Below are positions 27,247-36,524 of a stretch of 64,000 nt of DNA, piece by piece. The DNA is from Rummeliibacillus stabekisii (GTDB lineage Bacteria > Bacillota > Bacilli > Bacillales_A > Planococcaceae): positions 1 to 64,000 of the forward strand of contig NZ_BJVD01000002.1 in the NCBI RefSeq assembly GCF_007988965.1, given 5' to 3'. The notes under the pieces were generated by a model. That model did no database searches and was not told the origin of the DNA. It was given only the letters and a program-made list of their open reading frames with translations. Each line of letters starts with the position of its first letter. Position 1 is the first letter of the stretch. The translations under genes and the position numbers were made by a program.

Positions 27247-28335
27247 CTAAATAGTTTGCTGATAGAGCTCTTTGATTTTCAATGGGACCTCAATTCCCAA
27301 TTCTTCCTCTAATCGGCTTTCTATGTTTTTATAATATCTTTTCATTTCGCTCATATTTTTCGTTTGCTTGTAGAATACTAGCAATTTATACATATATTCT
27401 TCTTGGTAACAATCGATTTCTAGCATTTTCTTTAAACAACTTTCAACCAATGTGCTATCTTTATAAAAAGATATACACTTTTCCATATAACGTAATACGG
27501 ACTGCCTTACCTGATGCTGAAATGATAGTGCCCATATAAAGTCTTCCTCTTCTAAAAAGTCACCTTTATAGAGTAGCAGGAGTTTTTCGGTATCAGAGGG
27601 CAATAGCTGTTGGGCTTTGGTAATTTTCTCTATCTCTTTGATATCACTACGTACCGATACATTCAAAGTATAGTGATTATTATTAAAGGAAATGGCATTT
27701 TCCACTCCTTTTTCTTTGAACTTTTTTCGCAGCTGATAAACCGTTGTGTGAAGGAGACTTGTTGTCTTTTCCTGGTTTGTGTCAGGCCATAATTTCTCCA
27801 TTACGATGGCTTTATGGACAGGAATTCCCTTTCGCATCCATAAGAATAGGAAAAGCTCTTTCACCTTTTTGGTACGCCATTTCAAGGGATTCTGTTTGTC
27901 ATCTACTAAATTAAAGCTCCCCAGAGATTCAGCATAGAAAGAGACCGTATCCTCCATTGTATTCGCATCCGATTTCCCGATTGAACGACGGACTTTCTCT
28001 ATAGCCTTTTGCAGGCGTTTCTTATTGATGGGCTTTAATAGATAGTCAACCGCATCTACATCAAATGCCTCAAGGGCATATTGGGGATGGGCTGTTACCA
28101 TTATAATTTGGACATGGCTGAATTTCTTTGTGATTAATGAGGCAAAATGGATCCCATGCACATCACCCATTTCAATATCTAAGAAAACAACATCTACTTG
28201 TGATGTTTCCATTATCTTTAGAGCCGCATAGGGATCCATAAAACTCCCGACTACATTCACATCATCAAACTCTTTCAGCATCATTTCAGTTACGTTCAAT
28301 GCGATCTCTTCATCATCGATTAACATGACTCTCAC
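27247..28335 (-). CDS. Response regulator with winged-helix and BTAD output (SARP-like)
   Basis: A 362-residue transcription regulator. The receiver domain (1-120) has DDEE at 7-10, phospho-acceptor Asp in VVFLDIEMG (about 55) and Lys in YLLKPI (about 102). Residues about 150-230 form an OmpR-type winged helix (WPDTNQEKTTSLLHTTVYQLRKKF). The C-terminal 120 residues are helical repeats like the bacterial transcriptional activator domain of AfsR/SARP proteins. GTG at 28335 follows GAGGTGATAAACG. It starts seven bases beyond the sensor kinase stop, so they form one two-component unit. The adhesin gene follows directly, so it and the Pel operon are likely targets, by position only. Confidence 0.9.
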   Translation of the reverse strand: MRVMLIDDEEIALNVTEMMLKEFDDVNVVGSFMDPYAALKIMETSQVDVVFLDIEMGDVHGIHFASLITKKFSHVQIIMVTAHPQYALEAFDVDAVDYLLKPINKKRLQKAIEKVRRSIGKSDANTMEDTVSFYAESLGSFNLVDDKQNPLKWRTKKVKELFLFLWMRKGIPVHKAIVMEKLWPDTNQEKTTSLLHTTVYQLRKKFKEKGVENAISFNNNHYTLNVSVRSDIKEIEKITKAQQLLPSDTEKLLLLYKGDFLEEEDFIWALSFQHQVRQSVLRYMEKCISFYKDSTLVESCLKKMLEIDCYQEEYMYKLLVFYKQTKNMSEMKRYYKNIESRLEEELGIEVPLKIKELYQQTI

Positions 28336-28341
28336 CGTTTA

Positions 28342-31300
28342 TCACCTCGGTAATTGTATAGTTACTTTTGTACCTTTACCTTCTTTACTCTCTAATTGGA
28401 AAACCGTTCCTTTTATAAGTTTTAACTTCTTCAACGGATTCGTGAAACCAAGACGATTACTTCGCCCTTCTAAAAGCTCCCTTTGTTTTTCCAATGGCAT
28501 TCCCACTCCATCATCTTGTATGGTGATATGAATATATCCTGCCTCTTCCTGAATAGACAAAAGCAAGGTCCCACCATTTTTATTTTTCGATATGCCATGC
28601 TGCACTGCATTTTCCACAAGCGGCTGTATAGTCATAGAAGGAATAGTTAGTTCAATTGTTGCATCAATATCAAAGATAACGTTCAGCCTGTTGCCAAAAC
28701 GCATTTTTTCAATGGCCAAATAAGACTCCACAAGTTCTATCTCATCTTCCAGTGAGACAAGAGCTTCTGGCCTCCGATAATCCAATTTCGCACGGAAATA
28801 GACTGCCAGATGCTGCAGTGCCTCGCGTGTTTTTTCTTCATCTGTATAGCTTAAACCAATAATCGTATTAAGTGAGTTATATAAGAAATGCGGTTTAATT
28901 TGAGCATAATGGAAGCTCAGTTCATCATGCAAAGCATCTTGAGCTGATTTTTTCATACGCAGGAGTGATTCAATTCGAGCCTTTAACTCCTCTTTTTGAA
29001 TAGGCTTTTGAAGGTAACCATTTGCACCCACCTGAAAAGATAATACTAAATTCGATGTGTGTTTAGCGGATTGTAATAAGATGACCGGCAGTTCTATTGG
29101 TCCATATTCTTCTCGTACAGATTGGCATAATTCATAACCTGACATATCCATTAACAATGTATCCGTGATAATCAAATCAATTGATTCCCTTTTAATGATA
29201 TTTAGCGCTTCCTCGCCGTTGTTTGCACTTAGGACTTTATATTGCAACGCTTGAACCATCTGTTGGATTATACTGCGTTGTTCTAATTCTCCATCTACTA
29301 CTAATATAGTGGAGAGATAATTATCGTTATTCTCCGAAAGAAGGGCAGCTGCGTAAAGCTGTTCTCCTCTTGCAGGATCTAACTGCCCCGTCTGTATTTC
29401 TAGTAATGCATTAGACAATAGAGGAACTGTAAATGTAAAACAAGAACCCCTTCCTACTTCAGAGACCACCCTTATTTTGCCTCCAGCAAGTTCAATGGTA
29501 TTTTTCGCAATACTTAACCCTATGCCAAGGCCTTCTTGATCATTTGTATGGTTATCTATTTGGTAAAAAGGAGTAAAAATCAGTTCTAAATGCTCGTTTG
29601 CAATCCCTATACCTGAATCAGTTACGGAAATTTCCATCTCTTCTTGAACTACTTTTGCATCAATTGTAATCGTCCCTTGATTCGTTGCATGAATGGCATT
29701 CGATAATAAAATAGTTAGCACTTGTTTCAGCTTTTGTTCATCTATAAAAATGAGGGGCAGATCATCCCTAATATGGTTTATTAGTTTTACATTCATCTTC
29801 TGTGCATACATATATTGAATTTCAGCGATTACTTCTTCTGCCACCTTTAAATCAACTGCGCGTGGATTAGTAAGAATATCTTTATTTTTTGAATTAGAAA
29901 CAAATAATAAGTCCTCAACTAGGCTCGCTACTCGCTTTCCCTCATTATATATTGCAATAGCCTTTTCATGCTGCGAGCGCTTCAAAGGCCCATCAATTCC
30001 TTCCATAAGTGCCAAAGATTTGTTTAATATCGTATCGATAGGTGTACTCAATTCATTCGATGTACGAACTAAAAATTCATCTTTTAATCTATGCTGCACC
30101 AGAAGTTCTTCCGAGAGGTTTTGTATTCGTTTATATGCTGTTTGATACCGAAAACTTAAAAGCAATGACAAGCTAAAAATCATCAGTAAGCCTAAGAGTG
30201 GCAGCATGCTTTTCGCTTCAATTTCAAACAGGAAATTAAGCCCTAATACCAATCCGTAACACATGAAAGTTGTCATCGTAAGCAATAAATAATCCGATCC
30301 TTCTTTCTTTCCTAGGAAAGCTTTCAGTAATACTTGAAGAATGTAGATAAAGCAGATAGCTAATATGGCTACTAGCATTATTTGACGTACGTATAGTGAA
30401 ATAGATGGAATGATGTAGCTTAATGGATTATAGGTGTTGATGATTATGAGCTGGACACACAGTAAGATACTTAAAAATAGAGATACTTTCCTCTTTGTAT
30501 GCTCTATAAACAATCGGGACACGAACAGCAAGAAAAACAATACAACTAGATGGATAGCAGATAGCTGCAAGCGCGATTGTTCATGCGCTGTGAAAGAAGA
30601 GAAAACAGTGAAAAATACATAGCTATTAAGCATTGAATTATAGATGCCCAACACGATACAAAATAATGCAAAGTATAATTCATCAACATATCTTCTTCTC
30701 TGCAAAAAAGTAAAAAAGTGAATGAGACCAATCAGTATAAAACCAGTAATAATGCCTACTTCTATTAATTCATTTAATTCTTGCTTTGCTGTAACGTCCT
30801 TGCTCCTTCCAAAAGTGAGCGGATGAACTATGCCACCAGTATGGTAAGTATAATTAGCTGCCTGAACTACGATTTCAAGTTGCTTATTTCTACTTTTACC
30901 AAAGACCGTATAATTTTGATTACTATAAATAAAATTTTCTTTTTGCTCTGCTGGTTGCCCAGCTCCTCCTGCTTCCACTCCATTAATATAAATTTTGCTT
31001 GAATTTCGGATAGAATTCGCTTGTATTCCGTAACTTCCATCTGTAGGAACCTTAATAGTTAAGCGATATGTACCAAAACCATTACTTGTTTTATTTGGAA
31101 AAGCCTTCTTCCAATCACCTGGAACTGCAATTTGTTTTTGTATTCGTTGGTATCTTTTAAATACATCCCTGTCAGCCCTTGGTTCAATCAACTCGTTCGG
31201 GTAAAACTCCCAATTTCCATTAAGCATAATAATAGGATCGCTTTTCGTGTTCCAATTTATTAGTGAGAGTACTCCATTAACAACTGGAAAAGGGGTTTTA

Positions 31301-31386
31301 TTTGATGTGTGAAATGAATGATTAATACCGACTAATGTAGTAATTAAAACAATGATAGATAGCACTATAAATATAATTCTTTTCAC
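28342..31386 (-). CDS. Composite 7TMR-DISM sensor histidine kinase with receiver and LytS-type module
   Basis: A 1014-residue membrane sensor. Order: N-terminal helix (4-20), an extracytoplasmic galactose-binding-like domain (about 45-200), seven helices (205-412), HisKA-like segment (430-500), first ATPase domain (540-655, with N563, DSGIGI and GLGIGLSIA), receiver (692-808, Asp742 and Lys794), then a LytS/YehU-type kinase (820-1014) with His833 in QIKPHFLYNSLN and a second ATPase domain (VENAVQH, DDGVGM). In the HisKA segment the His position is Asn444 (TSNELSTPI), so the first module probably cannot autophosphorylate. GTG at 31386 follows GGGAGGTTGAATA. Partner: the regulator just downstream. 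Confidence 0.92.
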   Translation of the reverse strand: MKRIIFIVLSIIVLITTLVGINHSFHTSNKTPFPVVNGVLSLINWNTKSDPIIMLNGNWEFYPNELIEPRADRDVFKRYQRIQKQIAVPGDWKKAFPNKTSNGFGTYRLTIKVPTDGSYGIQANSIRNSSKIYINGVEAGGAGQPAEQKENFIYSNQNYTVFGKSRNKQLEIVVQAANYTYHTGGIVHPLTFGRSKDVTAKQELNELIEVGIITGFILIGLIHFFTFLQRRRYVDELYFALFCIVLGIYNSMLNSYVFFTVFSSFTAHEQSRLQLSAIHLVVLFFLLFVSRLFIEHTKRKVSLFLSILLCVQLIIINTYNPLSYIIPSISLYVRQIMLVAILAICFIYILQVLLKAFLGKKEGSDYLLLTMTTFMCYGLVLGLNFLFEIEAKSMLPLLGLLMIFSLSLLLSFRYQTAYKRIQNLSEELLVQHRLKDEFLVRTSNELSTPIDTILNKSLALMEGIDGPLKRSQHEKAIAIYNEGKRVASLVEDLLFVSNSKNKDILTNPRAVDLKVAEEVIAEIQYMYAQKMNVKLINHIRDDLPLIFIDEQKLKQVLTILLSNAIHATNQGTITIDAKVVQEEMEISVTDSGIGIANEHLELIFTPFYQIDNHTNDQEGLGIGLSIAKNTIELAGGKIRVVSEVGRGSCFTFTVPLLSNALLEIQTGQLDPARGEQLYAAALLSENNDNYLSTILVVDGELEQRSIIQQMVQALQYKVLSANNGEEALNIIKRESIDLIITDTLLMDMSGYELCQSVREEYGPIELPVILLQSAKHTSNLVLSFQVGANGYLQKPIQKEELKARIESLLRMKKSAQDALHDELSFHYAQIKPHFLYNSLNTIIGLSYTDEEKTREALQHLAVYFRAKLDYRRPEALVSLEDEIELVESYLAIEKMRFGNRLNVIFDIDATIELTIPSMTIQPLVENAVQHGISKNKNGGTLLLSIQEEAGYIHITIQDDGVGMPLEKQRELLEGRSNRLGFTNPLKKLKLIKGTVFQLESKEGKGTKVTIQLPR

Positions 31387-31474
31387 TATTCAACCTCCCT
31401 TTCCAATTTCTACACATTAAATGTACACTGAATGGAACATTCTTTACAATGATATTTTTAAGTGAATTATTGAA

Positions 31475-31510
31475 ATAAAAAAACGCTGATTCTTCTCAGT
31501 TCAGCGTTTC
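31475..31510 (-). terminator. Terminator of glycerate kinase gene
   Basis: AAACGCTGA (31481-31489) faces TCAGCGTTT (31501-31509). On the minus strand a TTTTTTTATTTC run follows. It lies 46 bp past the gene stop. Confidence 0.88.
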
Positions 31511-31555
31511 CAATTTACAATGTTATTAGCTATATCCCTCTAGCACTGGGGTGAA

Positions 31556-32698
31556 CTACTTTCCTTTTTCTTTATATACGAATCGTGCCATCACTTCTTT
31601 TGTCTTCTCTTTCAAATATACAAAGGCTGCATCCATTGCTTTTTCCGTTGAGACGCTCTCTTCTACAACTGAATCGATTTCAGTAAAATAGGGTGTAAGA
31701 CTATATCGGCAACCCTCATCAATCGTTCCAGAAATTAAAATAGTGGGTTTGCCTGCTTTTTTGGCTGCTTGGGCGATTCCTATGGGCGCCTTTCCTGATA
31801 ATGTCTGTAGGTCTGTTTTTCCTTCTCCGGTCAAAACAAGATCGGCGTATGATACATGGTGAGTAAAATCAACAGCTTCTAATACTACTTGAATACCTTG
31901 TCTCATTTGTCCATCAAAAAAAGCTAGGAATGCTCCTCCAGCACCTCCCGCGGCTCCTGCTCCTTCTTTCTCGTGTAACGCAATGCCAACCTCTCTTTCA
32001 ATCACATTCGCAAAACGTTTTAAACTAGAATCCAATAAAACAACCTCTTCAGCAGAAGCACCTTTTTGTGGTCCAAAAATAACTGAAGCTCCATTTGGAC
32101 CGACGAATGGATTTTTCACATCACACGCTATGATAAATTCAGAATCTGCAATGCGAGCATCCCAACCATTCATATCTATGGAGGCTACATCAGCTAATGC
32201 CCCTCCACCTTTTTTCAGGTCTGCGCCTTCATCATTTAATAAACGAATGCCAAGAGCCTGCAGCAAGCCTGCTCCCCCATCATTCGTCGCACTCCCACCT
32301 AATCCAATGATAAATTTACGATACCCTGCATTCAATGCATGCTGGATCAATTGTCCGGTCCCATATGAAGACGCCTTTATCGGATTTAATGCCTCTTTAT
32401 TTAAACGAGTAAGCCCTGAAGCTTCAGCTATTTCAATTACACATGTCTCTCCATCACCAAGCACTCCATATGCTGCCTGGACGTTTTTCCCAAGCGGATC
32501 TTCTACAAGTACGCGGGTAAGTTTGCCATTCGTTGCATCAATTAAACTTTGCATCGTTCCCTCTCCACCATCTGCTACAGGCAATAGAATTGTTTCAACT
32601 TTTGAATCAACTTCCATTATTCCTTCTTTCATAGCATTCGCAGCTTCCATTGCTGTTAAACTACCTTTGAATGAATCAGGCGCCAATAGTATTTTCAT
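31556..32698 (-). CDS. Glycerate kinase, GarK/GlxK family
   Basis: It phosphorylates glycerate with ATP, yielding 2-phosphoglycerate in most members of this family. The 380-residue protein shows the family features PDSFKGSLTAMEAANAM (about 7-23), PVADGGEGTM (about 40-49), GLGGSATNDGGAGLLQALG (about 132-150) and the C-terminal LTGEGKTDLQTLSGKAPIG (about 289-307). AGAGGAGG lies upstream of the ATG. It has its own terminator, and a second terminator-like hairpin (32748-32781) sits upstream of its ribosome site, which could be an attenuator. No glyoxylate or glycerate pathway genes are next to it, so the source of its substrate cannot be read here. Confidence 0.92.
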   Translation of the reverse strand: MKILLAPDSFKGSLTAMEAANAMKEGIMEVDSKVETILLPVADGGEGTMQSLIDATNGKLTRVLVEDPLGKNVQAAYGVLGDGETCVIEIAEASGLTRLNKEALNPIKASSYGTGQLIQHALNAGYRKFIIGLGGSATNDGGAGLLQALGIRLLNDEGADLKKGGGALADVASIDMNGWDARIADSEFIIACDVKNPFVGPNGASVIFGPQKGASAEEVVLLDSSLKRFANVIEREVGIALHEKEGAGAAGGAGGAFLAFFDGQMRQGIQVVLEAVDFTHHVSYADLVLTGEGKTDLQTLSGKAPIGIAQAAKKAGKPTILISGTIDEGCRYSLTPYFTEIDSVVEESVSTEKAMDAAFVYLKEKTKEVMARFVYKEKGK

Positions 32699-32747
32699 TT
32701 GCTCTACCTCCTCTGCATGAAATTCATTCTGAAAAAATTTTCTTTAT

Positions 32748-32781
32748 AAAAAAGCCTTCAACCTGAAAGAAGATTGAAGAC
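32748..32781 (-). terminator. Terminator-like hairpin in the glycerate kinase leader
   Basis: GCCTTCAACCT (32754-32764) pairs with AGATTGAAGAC (32771-32781), and the A-run at 32748-32753 is a U-run on the minus strand. No minus-strand gene ends just upstream, since the gene beyond it runs the other way. It is therefore either an attenuator for the kinase gene or a stop for antisense transcription. Confidence 0.65.
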
Positions 32782-32904
32782 ATATATTTATTTAACATGA
32801 CTGATATCATCATTCACATAAAGCGAAAAAATTCTTTCTCTTGTTGTCCTCTTTTCTCCACTTTCTTCTATTTAACATGTAAAAGCAGAAAGAGGGAGAA
32901 TACA

Positions 32905-33687
32905 ATGGCACGTTTTGATTATTTGGCACCATATGCGACATTTACAACTGTACAAGAAATGGACGAAGTAGTGGAACAACATATCCACAAGCATTACTAC
33001 AATTTGACTCCATCAGACAAGGCAATTCTTTATAAAATGGTTTCGCATGCATTGGATTACCCGGGAGCCTGCCACCTAAAAGCACAAACAATTGCAGCAG
33101 CTTTAGGCATTTCTGTAAGAACTGTTTTCCGTACGCTTAAACGCCTAGAAGAATTTCAAATTATCCAACGCATCCAAACAAAAAAGATGAATGGCATCAA
33201 AGGCGCCAACATCTTTTCTATTTTACCCTACCATGACACATCGATTTTGGCACATCAAGAGGAAGCTGAAACCCCTTGTGAGAGTAAGGCGGAGGTTGTA
33301 ACAACTGAACAAGAACCTTCTTTATCTTCTAATCCTAAACATCAATACGGTAAACATACGTACCCGATGCTCAATACATCCATACGTAATCGAATCTTTC
33401 ATTATCTAGCTTCTACCACAGGTAATACATCAGAGACAAAGAGGTTTGCAGATGTGGTGTACAAGCAACTAAAGCCGTTGCTGGAATGGGAAATATATCA
33501 ATCCCGCAAACAACAACTCGAAGATATTAGTTTTACGGCCTTCAAAGAAACCATTCAACAGACCAAAAAGCAGTTTATTCGCAATCCCTTTGGCTATATG
33601 TACAAAAAGTTAGATAGAAAATTGAATCGATTTATCGTAGATGTGATGGAATTTTATTTGGAAGCGGCAAGAAGAAGTGATGCGTAG
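32905..33687 (+). CDS. Helix-turn-helix DNA-binding protein of unknown role
   Basis: A 260-residue protein. Residues about 35-105 form a winged HTH (TPSDKAILYKMVSHAL, then LKAQTIAAALGISVRTVFRTL), similar to modules of plasmid replication initiators and MarR/GntR-type helices. A polar linker (about 115-155) leads to a helical C-terminal half rich in charged residues (IRNRIFHYL, FKETIQQTKKQFIRNPFGYM). The frame could begin at 32797, but ATG at 32905 is chosen because AGAGGGAGA precedes it. It is a lone plus-strand gene between minus-strand genes with no clear partner. I do not recognise a characterised homologue; regulator or replication-related protein are both open. Confidence 0.75.
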   Translation: MARFDYLAPYATFTTVQEMDEVVEQHIHKHYYNLTPSDKAILYKMVSHALDYPGACHLKAQTIAAALGISVRTVFRTLKRLEEFQIIQRIQTKKMNGIKGANIFSILPYHDTSILAHQEEAETPCESKAEVVTTEQEPSLSSNPKHQYGKHTYPMLNTSIRNRIFHYLASTTGNTSETKRFADVVYKQLKPLLEWEIYQSRKQQLEDISFTAFKETIQQTKKQFIRNPFGYMYKKLDRKLNRFIVDVMEFYLEAARRSDA

Positions 33688-33771
33688 TAGGTGCTCATTA
33701 GGTGCCACAATCCATGCCTCTGTCATTCAAGAATATATGTAATTTTTTTAGCACAACTATCAAGGCGTTAT

Positions 33772-34539
33772 TCACTTAAAGCTTGCAATCTTTGCTACTT
33801 CAATCCCAGCTTCCCGCAGGCTACTAGAAATATAACTAGCAAAGTCCAGTGCATTCTCTCCATCGCCATGAATACAAATGGTATCTGCTTGGATAGGGAC
33901 GTCTATACCTTGAAGTGACGCTACAGTCCCTTCCTTTACCATGCGGATGACGCCTTTCACAGCTGTTTCGCGGTCCGTAATGAGAGCCTGCGGTTCAGTT
34001 CTTGATGTTAGTGAGCCATCACTTTGATATGTTCTGTCGGCAAATACTTCATTTGCTGTGCGCAAGCCAATTTTTTCACCTGCTTTGACTATCTCGCTTC
34101 CTGCTAAACCAAATAAAATAATGCTTGGATCCACTTTGTAGACGGCTTCTGCAATCGCCATCGCGAGTGATGAATTTTTTGCTGCCATATTGTATAAAGC
34201 TCCGTGGGGTTTCACGTGTTGAATTTGTCCGCCTTCTGATTTAGCAAAAGCATAAATTGCTCCTATTTGATAGACAACAAGGTCATATGCTTCCTGCGGA
34301 GAAATTTGCATATTTCTTCTACCAAAGCCGACTAAATCTTGCAATCCTGGATGTACGCCTAGCCCAACATTTTTGTCTATTGCCATACGGACCGTTTTCC
34401 TAATGGTCGCAGGGTCTCCTGCATGAAAGCCGCAAGCAATATTAGCTGAAGTGATGAAATCCAGAATTTCTTCATCTCTTCCCATTTTGTAAGCGCCGAA
34501 GCTCTCTCCCATATCACAATTCAAATCAACCTTAAGCAT
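33772..34539 (-). CDS. pxpA: 5-oxoprolinase subunit A (LamB/YcsF family)
   Basis: One of three subunits of the ATP-dependent prokaryotic 5-oxoprolinase, which opens 5-oxo-L-proline to L-glutamate. The 255-residue protein begins [19 protein letters not shown] and has [15 protein letters not shown] (about 33-47), [17 protein letters not shown] (about 57-73) and [10 protein letters not shown] (about 105-114), all LamB/YcsF hallmarks with the conserved His and Asp residues. AGGGGGAATAAAC precedes the ATG, and the pxpC stop TAA lies inside this sequence, so the genes are coupled. It is third in a pxpB-pxpC-pxpA operon and faces the pyroglutamyl peptidase operon. Confidence 0.95.
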   Translation of the reverse strand: MLKVDLNCDMGESFGAYKMGRDEEILDFITSANIACGFHAGDPATIRKTVRMAIDKNVGLGVHPGLQDLVGFGRRNMQISPQEAYDLVVYQIGAIYAFAKSEGGQIQHVKPHGALYNMAAKNSSLAMAIAEAVYKVDPSIILFGLAGSEIVKAGEKIGLRTANEVFADRTYQSDGSLTSRTEPQALITDRETAVKGVIRMVKEGTVASLQGIDVPIQADTICIHGDGENALDFASYISSSLREAGIEVAKIASFK

Positions 34540-34541
34540 GT

Positions 34542-35552
34542 TTATTCCCCCTCGTTTAATTTCAATTCTATCGCTTTTTTTAGTAATTGTATTTTTCTTT
34601 CCTTTTGTAAAAGCAATATCTGGGCCTCTTCATGAGTAATTTCTGTAAAACGGATGGTATCACCTGGCTTTGCTTGAGCCAATAATGGCAAATCAACAGC
34701 AGCAACTTGCCCAATCTTTGGATAGCCTCCTGTTGTTTGGCGGTCTGCCAGCAAAATAATCGGATTTCCATCTGAAGGTACTTGGATTGTCCCAAAGCTT
34801 ACCGCTTCTGATAACATGTCAATCGGTTGCGCTAACGACAATGGAACTCCTTTTAATCGATACCCCATCCGGTCCGATTGTGCAGAAACATCAAAACACG
34901 AGGAGAAAAAAGCATTTTGGCTTGAAGTTGAAAAAAGTGAGTAGTGACGTCCCTTCATCACACGAATCACTTGGTCATTTTTAAAAGCAGGGATGAGCTC
35001 AGATGCAATGGACCATTCAGCTTCTACGAATGTTTGATTTCTCATGTCTTTTTTCAGTTGACCCATCATGTGCTGTGCTACTCCACTAATTGAATCGGTT
35101 GAAATTTTATCTCCCTGTTTTATAGCTCCTCCATTAAACCCACCAATTCCAGCCTTAAGGTATGTTGACTTGCTCTCCATGACCGAGGGTACAGCCAATC
35201 CGCCTGCAACCCCCAAGTTCACTCGGCATCCACCCTTCGCCGCACCAAATCGAAGTTCGCTTCCTTTTTTCACATAAATGGTTTTCCACATTGAAACTGG
35301 CTCTCCATTAATTGAAGGAGATAAATCACCACCGCAAATTGATAGAAGTGTATCTTCATGAAATTCTATATGAGGACCCATAAGTGTGATTTCTAATGTA
35401 GGGGCATTTTCTTCATTTCCCACTAACAAATTCGATATCCGGTGTGCAACGGTATCCATTGCTCCGCCCACAACTACCCCGTATTTTTGAAAGCCATACC
35501 GACCTAGGTCTTGAATCGTTGTGAGGAGTCCGGGTTTTTTTATAGTGATCAT
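34542..35552 (-). CDS. pxpC: 5-oxoprolinase subunit C (KipA-like biotin-dependent carboxylase fold)
   Basis: Subunit of 5-oxoprolinase, related to urea amidolyase/allophanate hydrolase subunit 2. The protein has the typical opening [18 protein letters not shown] and GVVVGGAMD (about 24-32), plus [20 protein letters not shown] near the C-terminus. A longer frame starts with GTG at 35570, but ATG at 35552 fits better: it is preceded by GGAGG with a nine-base gap and overlaps the pxpB stop as ATGA. At 336 residues it matches family length. The B-C-A order is a common Firmicute arrangement. No oddities in conserved residues are visible. Confidence 0.94.
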   Translation of the reverse strand: MITIKKPGLLTTIQDLGRYGFQKYGVVVGGAMDTVAHRISNLLVGNEENAPTLEITLMGPHIEFHEDTLLSICGGDLSPSINGEPVSMWKTIYVKKGSELRFGAAKGGCRVNLGVAGGLAVPSVMESKSTYLKAGIGGFNGGAIKQGDKISTDSISGVAQHMMGQLKKDMRNQTFVEAEWSIASELIPAFKNDQVIRVMKGRHYSLFSTSSQNAFFSSCFDVSAQSDRMGYRLKGVPLSLAQPIDMLSEAVSFGTIQVPSDGNPIILLADRQTTGGYPKIGQVAAVDLPLLAQAKPGDTIRFTEITHEEAQILLLQKERKIQLLKKAIELKLNEGE

Positions 35553-36259
35553 CCTTCTTGCCCTCCCCACTCTATGTACTCTTGATAGCTAATCGGTTTA
35601 AAACGAATTTTATCTCCAGCTCGCAACAAACTTGGTGTTTCGGCATTTGGTTGAAATAGCTCTACTGGTGTCCGGCCAATTAAATTCCAGCCACCAGGTG
35701 TTGAAATCGGATAGATACCCGTTTGTTTGCCAGCAATCCCAACTGTTCTTTCGGGTATTTTCAATCTTGGAGATGGCAATCTAGGCGCTGCAATCTCCTC
35801 AGACATCCCACCAAGATACGGGAATCCCGGCGCGAACCCAATCATATAGACAGTGTATTCTGCAGAAGAATGGATTTGAACTACCTCATCTGCCGTTAAG
35901 CCGTTCAACTTAGCAACAGATTCTAAATCCGGGCCAAATTGTTCCCCATAGCATACCGGAATCTCCACAATTCTCGTTTCTGTATGCTGGTTCACAGGTA
36001 AGTCTGATAATGCCTCATGTAATTCATTGCAAACAAACTGGTTTGGGAGCTCTCCTTTTAAATTATTCATTATTTTTAACGGATTATAAAAAATAGTTAC
36101 TGTCGAAAATGCAGGTATGTATTCTACCATCCAATGGAATGAATGATTCTCTAAAAAAGATGAAATTGCTTGTACCTTTTGATGCGTGAGTAAATTTAGT
36201 TCATTTCCCAATTCGATAATGATTGCATTTTCTCCCAATGGATACAAGGAATAATCCAT
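35549..36259 (-). CDS. pxpB: 5-oxoprolinase subunit B (KipI-like)
   Basis: Subunit of 5-oxoprolinase, equivalent to allophanate hydrolase subunit 1. The 236-residue protein has the N-terminal YPLGENAIIIELG, the IPVCYGEQFGPDLESVA motif and the conserved GFAPGFPYLGGM (about 142-153) followed by TVGIAGKQTGIYPISTPGGW. ATG at 36259 is preferred over TTG at 36277 because GAGGGGGAGACTTA lies directly before it. It heads the operon and is divergent from DUF969-DUF979-pcp across about 265 bp of very AT-rich DNA. B. subtilis KipI also inhibits the sporulation kinase KinA, but here the linked genes favour the metabolic role. Confidence 0.93.
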   Translation of the reverse strand: MDYSLYPLGENAIIIELGNELNLLTHQKVQAISSFLENHSFHWMVEYIPAFSTVTIFYNPLKIMNNLKGELPNQFVCNELHEALSDLPVNQHTETRIVEIPVCYGEQFGPDLESVAKLNGLTADEVVQIHSSAEYTVYMIGFAPGFPYLGGMSEEIAAPRLPSPRLKIPERTVGIAGKQTGIYPISTPGGWNLIGRTPVELFQPNAETPSLLRAGDKIRFKPISYQEYIEWGGQEG

Positions 36260-36524
36260 TAAGTCTCCCCCTCGCAAAAATCATTAATTTAATAGCTTTT
36301 CTAATATAAATATCAATATACTATTATAGTATATTTTATTTTAAAGATTTAAACAATTTAAAATAGAGTAAAGTCTTTATTTATTTATTAATATTTTTAT
36401 TTATATATAATTTATAGATAATTAATACTATTTTAAAATTAAACTTCTGAAGCCCTTTTCAGCCTATTTTATATCTGTTAGTATTTTTATATTCAAAAAA
36501 TTCCTAAGAGAAAGAAGAGTTTAT
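36260..36524. promoter_or_regulatory. Divergent promoter region of the two 5-oxoproline operons
   Basis: This spacer is over 80 percent A+T. It must hold promoters for pxpBCA (leftward) and DUF969-DUF979-pcp (rightward). I see TATAAT-like boxes, for example in the stretch 36400-36430, but no box pair good enough to name, and no clear operator. Confidence 0.5.

Noticed and set aside
33691-33918. 75-residue plus-strand ORF
   Set aside because: It lies mostly opposite pxpA, lacks a good ribosome site and has no recognisable features.
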